Positions 1 to 6,638 of a stretch of DNA of 9,887 bases are shown one piece after another. The position numbers and the translations under genes were made by a program. The first letter of the stretch is position 1. Every line of letters starts with the position of its first letter. The notes under the pieces are model-generated. The model ran no database searches. It saw only the letters and a list, made by a program, of their open reading frames with translations, and was not told the DNA's origin. This DNA is from an uncultured Blautia sp. (GTDB lineage: Bacteria; Bacillota; Clostridia; Lachnospirales; Lachnospiraceae): the NCBI GenBank assembly GCA_934402155.1, contig CAKRTP010000064.1, positions 1 to 9,887 on the forward strand, given 5' to 3'.

Positions 1-1169
1 ACGTTGCTTCTCGCATAAAACAGAATTCCGAGAAATGTGGAAAAGCTGAATAAAAACAAAGTCACTGCAATAAAAATAACACCGAATTTCCCCAGATGAT
101 GCTCCATCGCAGTCTGAAGAAGATCCATTCCAGAAAGCCCTGCTACCTTTTCTTCGGGAGCCAGAAGCATGATCATTGCTGTGCAGCTGCAGATTACGAT
201 CGTATCCACAAACACTCCCAGAGCCTGTACCAGACCAGCCTTGACCGGCTGGTCACATTCCGCTGCTGCTGCCGCACATGGTGCTGATCCGGAACCTGCT
301 TCATTTGAAAACAGACCTCTCTTGACTCCGTTCATCAGTACTGCTCCAAACCCGCCGGCCGCTGCCTGACGAAGCCCAAATGCCTCCTGAAAAATCCTTC
401 CGAAAACTCCCGGCAGGCTCCTGATATTCAGTACAATGATCAGTATCGTGATCGCGAAGTAGCACACTGCCATCACAGGCACGATCATATCCAGAACCTT
501 CACGGTTGCATTCTTTCGAAGCACGATCACTGCTGCAACTGCAACAAGCACGATCGTAGTATAAAGCGGCGGGATCGAAAATGCATTTTTAAAAGAAGAA
601 ACAACCGAGTTGCTGATCACCTGACTGATTCCACACCAGCAGATCAGACCTGAAACTGCAAACAACACAGAAATAACGACTTTTTTTCTCTTTTTATGCT
701 GTTTTTCCTCTATGTATGCATGAATATAATATGCCGGACCACCTCTGTACCCTCCGTACAGCGGATCCTTTTCTTTATAGAGCTGTGCCAGTGTTGCCTC
801 TACAAAAGCTGTGGAAGAACCGATCAGTGCAGTCACCCACATCCAGAAAACAGCCCCGGCTCCACCCGCTGAGATTGCTGCAACCACACCGACCAGATTT
901 CCCATTCCAACACGCGTCGCTGTTGATACGATCAGTGTCTGAAATGATGACAGACTGTTTTTGTCCTTTTTCTTTTCGACCAGTGCACCTGCCATATCCG
1001 GGAACAGACGTATCGGTAAGAAACGTGTCCGGATCGTAAAATAAATTCCTGCTGGGATCAGCAGAATGATCAGAAGTGAGATTCCGATCGAACTGCCTCC
1101 CGGCAACGGGATCTGCACCAGATCTCCCCACAGAAAGCTGTATATTTTTTCAATCAATGTAACAATCAT
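1..1169 (-). CDS. Alanine/glycine:cation symporter (AGCS family), 3' end cut by window edge
   Basis: Integral membrane transporter that takes up alanine or glycine with Na+ or H+. Reading leftward from ATG at 1169 the frame stays open for 389 codons to the window edge, so the C-terminal part is missing (the family is usually about 450-490 residues). Family hallmarks are visible: RVGMGNLVGVVAAISAGG followed by the FWMWVTALIGSSTAFVEATLAQ region near residues 70-115; GGYRGGPAYYI; the NGVKRGLFSNEAGSGSAP motif in the middle; and FSTFLGILFYARSNV near the edge. Many hydrophobic helices alternate with short basic loops. The start is chosen because AGAGGG lies 9 nt upstream; a nearby upstream ATG is in another frame and stops at once. 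It lies 141 bp downstream of the M15 peptidase gene with its own leader, so it is probably transcribed separately. Substrate preference cannot be told from sequence alone. Confidence 0.93.
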   Translation of the reverse strand, partial: MIVTLIEKIYSFLWGDLVQIPLPGGSSIGISLLIILLIPAGIYFTIRTRFLPIRLFPDMAGALVEKKKDKNSLSSFQTLIVSTATRVGMGNLVGVVAAISAGGAGAVFWMWVTALIGSSTAFVEATLAQLYKEKDPLYGGYRGGPAYYIHAYIEEKQHKKRKKVVISVLFAVSGLICWCGISQVISNSVVSSFKNAFSIPPLYTTIVLVAVAAVIVLRKNATVKVLDMIVPVMAVCYFAITILIIVLNIRSLPGVFGRIFQEAFGLRQAAAGGFGAVLMNGVKRGLFSNEAGSGSAPCAAAAAECDQPVKAGLVQALGVFVDTIVICSCTAMIMLLAPEEKVAGLSGMDLLQTAMEHHLGKFGVIFIAVTLFLFSFSTFLGILFYARSN

Positions 1170-1178
1170 AGCTTTAAA

Positions 1179-1184
1179 CCCTCT
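1179..1184 (-). promoter_or_regulatory. Ribosome binding site of the symporter gene
   Basis: Minus-strand AGAGGG, 9 nt upstream of the ATG at 1169. It supports that start over the out-of-frame ATG slightly further upstream. Confidence 0.5.
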
Positions 1185-1194
1185 TCCATTTTTA

Positions 1195-1217
1195 TGCCTG
1201 AAAAAATTGCTCAGGCA
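1195..1217 (-). repeat. Inverted repeat in the symporter leader (7-bp arms)
   Basis: Perfect arms TGCCTGA (1195-1201) and TCAGGCA (1211-1217) with a 9-nt A/T-rich spacer. It sits between the candidate -10 box and the ribosome binding site of the symporter gene, so it would form a hairpin in the mRNA leader or serve as an operator in DNA. No T-run follows it in the minus direction, which argues against a plain intrinsic terminator for the upstream operon. Confidence 0.55.
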
Positions 1218-1218
1218 G

Positions 1219-1233
1219 ATACTATCTCAGTAT
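1219..1233 (-). repeat. Inverted repeat overlapping the candidate -10 box
   Basis: ATACT (1219-1223) and AGTAT (1229-1233) are perfect 5-bp inverted arms around a 5-nt spacer. It is separated by a single base from the inverted repeat at 1195-1217 and overlaps the candidate -10 hexamer, the position expected of a repressor operator. The arms are short, so chance occurrence is possible. Confidence 0.35.
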
Positions 1234-1258
1234 AGCTCATACCCACCTGTAAGCACAA
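1229..1258 (-). promoter_or_regulatory. Candidate sigma-A-type promoter for the symporter gene
   Basis: On the minus strand TTGTGC (1253-1258) is followed after 18 nt by TATACT (1229-1234), a 5/6 match to the consensus -10. The -35 matches poorly (3/6). Transcription would begin roughly at 1222, giving a leader of about 50 nt that carries the 1195-1217 hairpin. Its location in the only sizeable intergenic gap supports it; the call rests on hexamer inspection only. Confidence 0.35.
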
Positions 1259-1310
1259 GCACTTTTGGGGTTTAAAGTCAAAAATTATTCATCCTGCCAG
1301 ATACTTCGAA

Positions 1311-2342
1311 TCATCCTTTTTTCTCAAAATGCTGATAGTCAACCGGACTGCCCCATAAGCCACCCCAGCTGAAACCATATTTTGTAAAAATATTATAGCA
1401 GGTATCTCCCTGTACGATCACATGCGGATCTCCACAGGACCGGTCAATATAGGAGTTGGCATTCTCATGACTCCATCTTGCCTGGCCATTTGAATCATAC
1501 CATACATACGGATTCTGCTGAGGATTCAGATCGATTGCGCGCCCATAGGCATGATTTGACAGATTTGCACCGCCAGTCGCCATTCTGTAGCAGAATGCAG
1601 AAGTATTATTATGATCGATAGAATTTGAATCCGATGAATCTCCGTCACCTGTCCAGAAATCATCGACCAGCTGCATGGACTGGATCTCGTACTCTGCATC
1701 ATAAAGTTCTTTAAAGATATTGATCACATCATCTGCGATCGCCGCATTGACAATGAGTTCTCCGACCTGCACGTTATGCTCAAAATTATAATGAACAAGT
1801 TTTATATAACGAAGATCCGACAGCCCGATATTATCATTTGCATAATAGGATTTTCCATTGATCCTGTTATAGACAGCATCTCCCTCTGTGATCTCATATG
1901 CCCTGAAATACTGATCTTTATTTGCTGCCACTGCCGAGGCATCCACTGTTTCCCCTACTTCCAGCATCTCAAGTGAAACTTCTGCCTGACCTGCCGGTGG
2001 ATGGATCATGGCATTCTGCTCCAGACTCTCAGTCGGAGTTTCTGCCTGCGGCTTTTGTACTGTCTGCGGCGTAACACTTTCAGCAGCTTCTGTTGTTTCC
2101 AGTTCCGCTTTTTTTTCGGCGATCTCTTTTTCGAGAGTCTCTCTCTGCGTCTGCAGTTCTGCCAGCTTCTGTTCAGCCTCCTCTACCTGCTGTTCCACTG
2201 TCAGCTTTTTCTGGCTCAGCTTTTTGTTCATGTCATAACTGAGATAGCAGAGAACTCCCATCAGACAGATTCCCACAAATAATACAATACACAGTATCAC
2301 AATCAGAATCGTTATCGTTTTGTTTTCTTTCTTATTCTCCAT
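1311..2342 (-). CDS. Membrane-anchored M15-family D-Ala-D-Ala carboxypeptidase / peptidoglycan endopeptidase
   Basis: Predicted zinc peptidase that trims or cuts peptidoglycan stem peptides outside the membrane. The 343 residues show a membrane helix at about 9-36 preceded by lysines (N-in anchor), a charged coiled coil at about 40-86 rich in E/K/Q, a Pro/Thr-rich linker to about 120, then an M15_4-type domain. The zinc and catalytic pattern is complete: H264 and D271 in LSNHAYGRAIDLN, then D335 and H338 in DYQHFE, with the family's GFSWGGLW just before. The upstream HYNFEHNVQVGELIVN segment is also typical of this family. It is the last gene of the block, 12 bp after the kinase stop; the ribosome binding site is an unusual G-run (AGGGGGC). 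No clear terminator follows. Carboxypeptidase versus endopeptidase activity cannot be decided by eye. Confidence 0.9.
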   Translation of the reverse strand: MENKKENKTITILIVILCIVLFVGICLMGVLCYLSYDMNKKLSQKKLTVEQQVEEAEQKLAELQTQRETLEKEIAEKKAELETTEAAESVTPQTVQKPQAETPTESLEQNAMIHPPAGQAEVSLEMLEVGETVDASAVAANKDQYFRAYEITEGDAVYNRINGKSYYANDNIGLSDLRYIKLVHYNFEHNVQVGELIVNAAIADDVINIFKELYDAEYEIQSMQLVDDFWTGDGDSSDSNSIDHNNTSAFCYRMATGGANLSNHAYGRAIDLNPQQNPYVWYDSNGQARWSHENANSYIDRSCGDPHVIVQGDTCYNIFTKYGFSWGGLWGSPVDYQHFEKKG

Positions 2343-2354
2343 GCTGCCCCCTGT

Positions 2355-4325
2355 TTATGATTCTGCATACAAAAAGATCTCGGTAATACAGGTATCCTGC
2401 CAGCTTGTTCCTGCATATATATCATCGATCGTTATACTCATACAGTTTACACTTTCGGCAGGGCTTATCTCTACCCACTGTATTTCCCGCACATCATTAA
2501 AAGTAACCTGCTCTGAATAGTTTCCAAAAGTGATCGTGAGAGTCCTTGGCTTTGCATTTCCGAAATAATATTTGTCATTTTTCCAGTTGCCCATCTTGAA
2601 GCCCATATACTTTACTTTCTGATAATTATTGTCTCCGAAATTGAAATCAACTCTTTCACCGATTCCATATCCGTCCACACCTTCCTGCCAGGTTGTATCA
2701 TCACGGCCATCAAACAGCATCATTGCTGAATTGTTTGTACTCTGCTGAGAGATCGTTGATGTTGCATTTGCAGTGAAAACCTGTATCGGCTGATAATTTC
2801 CGCTGCTCCAGTCAGGCTCTGATGACATAAGACTTACTTTTTCTTTTGCCGGAGGCGGCTCCGGTTCAGCCCGGGATTCTGTTTCTGCTCCATCTTCTGA
2901 GGAAGCTTTCTGAGTACTGTCCTCGACATTTTCCCAGCCTTCAAATCCTGCGTCATCTTCTTCCGCATCCTCTGCCGCTTCCGGATCGGATGAAACCTCA
3001 TCCGTATCATCGCTCTCTTTTGCGGCTTCCGTTTCTTCCGGTTCTTCCGAAACTTCCGGCTGAGTATCGTCATCATCCTTCTTACCTTCAGTTATGTCAA
3101 GGATTGATTTTCCGCCTTTTTTGCTGCCATCTGATGACTGCCTGGACGATGACTCAGGTTCATCCCAGCTTATCTTTATGAACATACCACCCTGTTTGAC
3201 CACAACACCGACCACCAGGACGATCAGTCCCACAAGCACTGCTGCCAGGATTTTTCGTTTACTTGCCGGAGATTTCTTTTCCGGCTGACTCCCTCTAGGG
3301 CGAGATTCTTTACTGTCATGCTGATATTGTTTTGCGCTCACTTCTTTTCTGGAATACAGATCAGAATACAGTTCTCCCATATTCTGATATCTGTTCTGTA
3401 TCTGAAGTGACATTCCCCTCCGTATAACATCCTCTATATAAGACGGTGCCTGAATTCCCAGTTCGGCAAAGGAACTCATCGGATCATTTTCATATCTGTC
3501 CATTGCACTGGGCGGAACTTTCCCGGTGATCATCCTGTACAGAGTCGCACAGATTCCATAGACATCCGTCCACGGTCCCTGATTTCCTCTGGTCTGATAC
3601 TGTTCCGGCGGAGCATATCCATGCTTCAGCATGATCGTAAAAGTCTGATTCTGATCTCTTGTAAGTGCTCTTGCGGAGCCGAAATCAATCAGCTTTACCT
3701 TGCCTTCCTTTGTGATCATAATGTTATCCGGACTGATATCTCTATGGATCATCCCTGCCTCATGCACCTTCTGCAATGCCTCTATGATCGGTCTTACATA
3801 CTCCAGTGCCTGTTCCGCCGGGATCTTTCCTCCATGTTCTTTCAGGTATTCTTTAACAGTCACTCCATCCAGATATTCCATGACCATATATGCCGTAGAA
3901 TTTTCAAAGAAAAAGTCTCTTACCGTCACAATTCCTTCCAGACTGTCAAATTTTGAGACTCCCTGTGCCTCTTCTACAAATTTTCGAAGGCCATCATCAT
4001 ATATATCTCCTTTTTCGCCTGTAAGCGGAGACACACTGGTTCGTGTAACACCTGTTGTCTCACGGCTTACAAGTCCCAGCGGGAAATATTCCTTTATCGC
4101 CACCCGGCTCTGGAGATTCAGATCTATTCCGATATAAGTGATGCCAAATCCGCCTTCACCCAGTACTTTTCCCAGCATATATCTGCCATTTAAAATATGT
4201 ACCAGGGGCAGCCAGCGTGTCTCATGTTCATATTCTTCTGCATCAAATCCGCAGTATGGACATTTTCCCTCTGCCGTCGGCTTCTCCCTCATACATCCCA
4301 GACATATTCTGTCAATGTCTATCAT
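2355..4325 (-). CDS. Hanks-type Ser/Thr protein kinase: zinc ribbon, kinase, TM helix, acidic stalk, glycan-binding-like C-terminus
   Basis: Transmembrane kinase of 656 residues and the likely phosphothreonine writer of the locus. A zinc ribbon uses C8/C11 and C22/C25. The kinase domain (about 49-325) has the glycine loop LGEGGFGITY (55-64), K78 in VAIKEYFP, the HRDISPDN catalytic loop (H194-N201), DFG at 214-216 and APPEQY at 238-243, so it should be active. A helix at about 358-377 is followed by an extracytoplasmic stalk (about 386-500) rich in D, E and S. The C-terminal part (about 510-656), with FDGRDDTTWQEG and GYGIGE, resembles the discoidin-like NADase-type glycan-binding domain. It lacks the PASTA repeats of PrkC/StkP kinases. 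The start follows AAGGA with 7-nt spacing, 54 bp after the FHA gene. The kinase call is firm; the name of the C-terminal domain is from recall of its motif pattern. Confidence 0.95.
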   Translation of the reverse strand: MIDIDRICLGCMREKPTAEGKCPYCGFDAEEYEHETRWLPLVHILNGRYMLGKVLGEGGFGITYIGIDLNLQSRVAIKEYFPLGLVSRETTGVTRTSVSPLTGEKGDIYDDGLRKFVEEAQGVSKFDSLEGIVTVRDFFFENSTAYMVMEYLDGVTVKEYLKEHGGKIPAEQALEYVRPIIEALQKVHEAGMIHRDISPDNIMITKEGKVKLIDFGSARALTRDQNQTFTIMLKHGYAPPEQYQTRGNQGPWTDVYGICATLYRMITGKVPPSAMDRYENDPMSSFAELGIQAPSYIEDVIRRGMSLQIQNRYQNMGELYSDLYSRKEVSAKQYQHDSKESRPRGSQPEKKSPASKRKILAAVLVGLIVLVVGVVVKQGGMFIKISWDEPESSSRQSSDGSKKGGKSILDITEGKKDDDDTQPEVSEEPEETEAAKESDDTDEVSSDPEAAEDAEEDDAGFEGWENVEDSTQKASSEDGAETESRAEPEPPPAKEKVSLMSSEPDWSSGNYQPIQVFTANATSTISQQSTNNSAMMLFDGRDDTTWQEGVDGYGIGERVDFNFGDNNYQKVKYMGFKMGNWKNDKYYFGNAKPRTLTITFGNYSEQVTFNDVREIQWVEISPAESVNCMSITIDDIYAGTSWQDTCITEIFLYAES

Positions 4326-4379
4326 TTCTTCTTCCTTTCCCCGTAACTGATACTTTTTGGTATACGTCTCTTTTCTCTG

Positions 4380-5123
4380 TTACCAGGTAAATTCCTCACC
4401 GCAGAATGGTACAAATACAAGAGTTGTATCTCCTATTGAAATACGATCCCTGGCTTTTAACTGTGTAGTGCTCAGAACCACACTGTCATTTACATAAAAC
4501 AGCTCATGAGACTCTCCCGGCTGGGCAAAAAAGATTCTTTCTCTTGGCTCATAAACAATGATCGCATGACGATTTCTTGATACGGAAAGATCATTTCTCA
4601 GACATACATCCATGTCTGCATTACGTCCGACAAAGTTTTTGCCATGGCAAAGATTAAAACTCTGACCCTTGTGTTTTCCTTCGGTACATACCAGCCATCC
4701 TACAACCGGTCTGAAATCTGACTGTATCGGAGCAGTATTGTTTGCATCATGTTCCGTATTTGGATTTGCCTGATTGTCCATATCCTTGAACCAGATCGGA
4801 ATGGTCTTTTCATCATCATTCGGTTCCCAGCCAGATCCTGTTTTGCGAGGATCTGCATCCAGCGGACGCGTAATATCCTCACCATTTGAAAAATTTCCTG
4901 GCATTCCGCCGATCGGAGGTTTTATCAGTCTGACACCATCTGATGTCTCTGAAAAACTGTTTTTATTTAATGGCTCAAAAGCTTCTGCCTCCATGTCAGA
5001 TGCATATCCCATTGTCACGGAATCATCGTCCGGTGCATTTACTGCATTCCCGGAACAGTGCGGGCATGCAGCAAATTTCTCAGCATCATAAAAATGTCCA
5101 TTTATACATTTTGTAAGTTTCAT
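4380..5123 (-). CDS. Zinc-ribbon FHA-domain protein (downstream paralogue)
   Basis: Soluble 247-residue phosphothreonine-reader candidate. The N-terminus has a C6-x3-H10 plus C20-P-H-C23 zinc site around GHFYDAEKF. An acidic, low-complexity linker (about 25-135) carries threonines in EDITRPL, DEKTIPI and SVTMGY. A C-terminal FHA domain starts at GWLVCTEG (about 142) with GR at 166-167, SRNRH at 182-186 and VND in place of the usual VNG near 211. The serine-to-histidine spacing is one longer than the canonical SxxH. It is clearly paralogous to the 215-residue protein at 8363-9010: both share the zinc site, GWLVC-EG, HG-N--GR and F-PFC-E near the end. A GGAGGA site lies 8-9 nt before the ATG, 27 bp after the DUF4234-FHA gene. 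Likely role: adaptor that docks on Thr-phosphorylated partners, possibly itself a kinase substrate. Confidence 0.88.
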   Translation of the reverse strand: MKLTKCINGHFYDAEKFAACPHCSGNAVNAPDDDSVTMGYASDMEAEAFEPLNKNSFSETSDGVRLIKPPIGGMPGNFSNGEDITRPLDADPRKTGSGWEPNDDEKTIPIWFKDMDNQANPNTEHDANNTAPIQSDFRPVVGWLVCTEGKHKGQSFNLCHGKNFVGRNADMDVCLRNDLSVSRNRHAIIVYEPRERIFFAQPGESHELFYVNDSVVLSTTQLKARDRISIGDTTLVFVPFCGEEFTW

Positions 5124-5150
5124 ATTTTTATTCCTCCATTCATACCTTCT

Positions 5151-5948
5151 TTAATTTAACATAAATGAGTTTGTTCCATTTCCGAGAGTCAGCTTTGTTC
5201 CTACCGGACATTTGACCCTTACTTCTTTTTTCAGCTGCATGGAATCATTCATGATCGTTCCATAAGTGGAATAGTCTGTAACATAGTAGTACGCTTCTGT
5301 CTGAGACATCAGCATATACTGGATCACACAATGCACACGGCTGATATCCTGCTCTCCGAAAACAAGCTGGCACATATTCTGGTTTCTTCCAAGAGTTATT
5401 TCTTCTCCGGCTTTTATCTCGATCACCGCTCCCTCATATTCACCGGAAATAAAGCTCAGTCTGCCTGTCTGATTTACTTTTATGGTAGGTTTGTCTTCTG
5501 GTATTAACGGAACCGGCGGCTCAGAAGATATCCTTCCGCCTTCCATCTCCACATTATACGCATGACAGATCCTGTTTACATTACAGATAAACAGATAAAG
5601 TGCTATCCAAGGTCCTACGCCAAACAACAGGCTGCCAAACAGCATCCATAATATGTATGTACTTCCTTTTTCGTCAATTTTGACACCATATTCCTCCCCG
5701 ACATTTTTGAGTCGATTTCCCTGTTTATAAAACCACACCCACATATATATCGAGAGTGTCACCAGAGAAAGCAATGCACGGATCAGAAAATGCGGTGATC
5801 TATTGCTGTCATCTTTCTCCTTATACCCGCATGCGATATTCATGTCATTTATCATGGTCCATTCCAGATAAATATCATAAATCCCCAGTGTCAGAACACC
5901 AAAAATAATGTACTTCCACATTCTCCTCTGATCATTTAATCTTATCAT
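5151..5948 (-). CDS. DUF4234-like membrane protein with C-terminal FHA domain
   Basis: The 265-residue product has hydrophobic segments at about 12-31, 54-74 and 96-124, in the pattern W-KYIIFGVLTLGIYDIYLEW and LVTLSIYMWVWFYK, which is typical of DUF4234 proteins. A cytosolic FHA domain occupies about 163-265, with LGRN (GR 187-188), canonical ISRVH (S203, H206) and STYGTIMND where most FHA domains have NGT-VNG. It would hold a phosphothreonine reader at the membrane. Start: an in-frame ATG at 5954 overlaps the previous stop as ATGA but lies only 1 nt from the AAGGAGGT site, whereas the ATG at 5948 has 7-nt spacing, so 5948 is chosen and the protein begins MIRLND. Two bases separate it from the pseudokinase-like gene, implying coupled translation. 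The function of DUF4234 is unknown. Confidence 0.88.
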   Translation of the reverse strand: MIRLNDQRRMWKYIIFGVLTLGIYDIYLEWTMINDMNIACGYKEKDDSNRSPHFLIRALLSLVTLSIYMWVWFYKQGNRLKNVGEEYGVKIDEKGSTYILWMLFGSLLFGVGPWIALYLFICNVNRICHAYNVEMEGGRISSEPPVPLIPEDKPTIKVNQTGRLSFISGEYEGAVIEIKAGEEITLGRNQNMCQLVFGEQDISRVHCVIQYMLMSQTEAYYYVTDYSTYGTIMNDSMQLKKEVRVKCPVGTKLTLGNGTNSFMLN

Positions 5949-5950
5949 TT

Positions 5951-6634
5951 TCATACCTCCTTCTGTTTTTTAAATATTTTTCTCCAAAAACCTGATGCCT
6001 GTGCAGTTTCCTCGTCATCCCACCAGCCTCTTTGCAGCCGCCGTATCAGCCTTTTTGCCTGTACCTGGTCGGAAACCGAGTAATCTCCCGGCCCCAGATT
6101 TGTAAGAACAAGTTTCCCATCTGCTATTTTCAGATGTGTCAGGTCAAATATGCCTGCATTCCCACCTTTTTGTTCTGTCTTTTGAAGCAGCTCCTGTATT
6201 CCCCTCCTGATAAACTCAGATATTTCTTCACCTGGAGGATTTTCCCTCTCTGTGAGCTCCTGAAGAGTTTTTCCCGGCCTGTACTCACAGACATAATATC
6301 CGCAGTTCTTTTGCTGCGGTGGTACGATTCTGTAAATTTCGGGATGCCATTCTTCAGCTTCGCCCAGCCGCTCCATAAACCTGCAGCAGTTCCATCCTGC
6401 TTCCTCTGCCGGAAGCTTATGGATGCACACCACATTTTCTCTCTCCGTACTCCAGTAAAGTCCATCCGGAAACGGGCCTCTGGTGTCAAAAACCTTCACC
6501 AGTTCATAAGCTTCCCTGAACTCCCGCGGAAATTTCCAGTCCTGTCCGAAAATCCATTCCTCCGGACATCCGCAAAAATCGCATTCCTTATGTTCTTCTC
6601 TGTATTCTTCTCCGCATATTCTGCAAATTTTCAT
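5951..6634 (-). CDS. Zinc-ribbon protein with degenerate kinase-like domain (probable pseudokinase)
   Basis: No confident family name. The 227-residue protein begins MKICRICG with a zinc ribbon (C4/C7, C18/C21), as the active kinase does. Residues about 41-205 follow a small protein-kinase outline. YELVKVFDTRGPFPDGLYW sits where the glycine loop would be, VVCIHK (K73) resembles VAIK, YYVCEYRPGKTLQEL (113-127) closely resembles the kinase hinge YMVMEYLDG, and GIFDLTHLKIADGKLVLTNLG (161-181) fits the catalytic-loop to DFG stretch but has no HRD and has TNLG in place of DFG. The glycine loop is also absent, so phosphotransfer is unlikely. The ORF extends upstream to 6724, but that would overlap the VWA-FHA gene by 86 bp; the ATG at 6634, 4 nt after that gene's stop and preceded by GAGTGG, is preferred. 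The kinase-fold assignment is inference. Confidence 0.72.
   Translation of the reverse strand: MKICRICGEEYREEHKECDFCGCPEEWIFGQDWKFPREFREAYELVKVFDTRGPFPDGLYWSTERENVVCIHKLPAEEAGWNCCRFMERLGEAEEWHPEIYRIVPPQQKNCGYYVCEYRPGKTLQELTERENPPGEEISEFIRRGIQELLQKTEQKGGNAGIFDLTHLKIADGKLVLTNLGPGDYSVSDQVQAKRLIRRLQRGWWDDEETAQASGFWRKIFKKQKEV
5955..5962 (-). promoter_or_regulatory. Strong ribosome binding site deciding the DUF4234-FHA start
   Basis: Minus-strand AAGGAGGT lies inside the 3' end of the upstream gene. Its GGAGG core is 7 nt from the ATG at 5948 but only 1 nt from the ATG at 5954, so it selects the shorter product. Confidence 0.75.
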
Positions 6635-6638
6635 ACTT

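Noticed and set aside
775..1131. A 118-codon minus-strand reading frame
   Set aside because: It lies in another frame inside the symporter coding sequence. Its translation is rich in Arg, Cys, Asp and Ser with no family pattern, whereas the symporter frame is clear.
1251..1262. Tandem AAGCAC repeat upstream of the symporter promoter
   Set aside because: Two 6-bp copies in one place are within chance expectation and show no dyad symmetry.
1261..1310. Terminator after the M15 peptidase gene
   Set aside because: I looked for a GC-rich stem followed by a T-run in the minus direction. There is a short TTTTT near 1280-1290 but no convincing stem before it.
3700..4137. A 145-codon plus-strand frame opposite the kinase domain
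   Set aside because: It mirrors the highly conserved kinase catalytic region, and the sense strand explains the openness of the frame.
4350..4363. ATAC-N6-GTAT hairpin and TATACC box between the FHA gene and the kinase gene
   Set aside because: A 4-bp stem is too weak for a terminator, and no credible -35 box accompanies the TATACC. The 54-bp gap is best read as intra-operon spacing.
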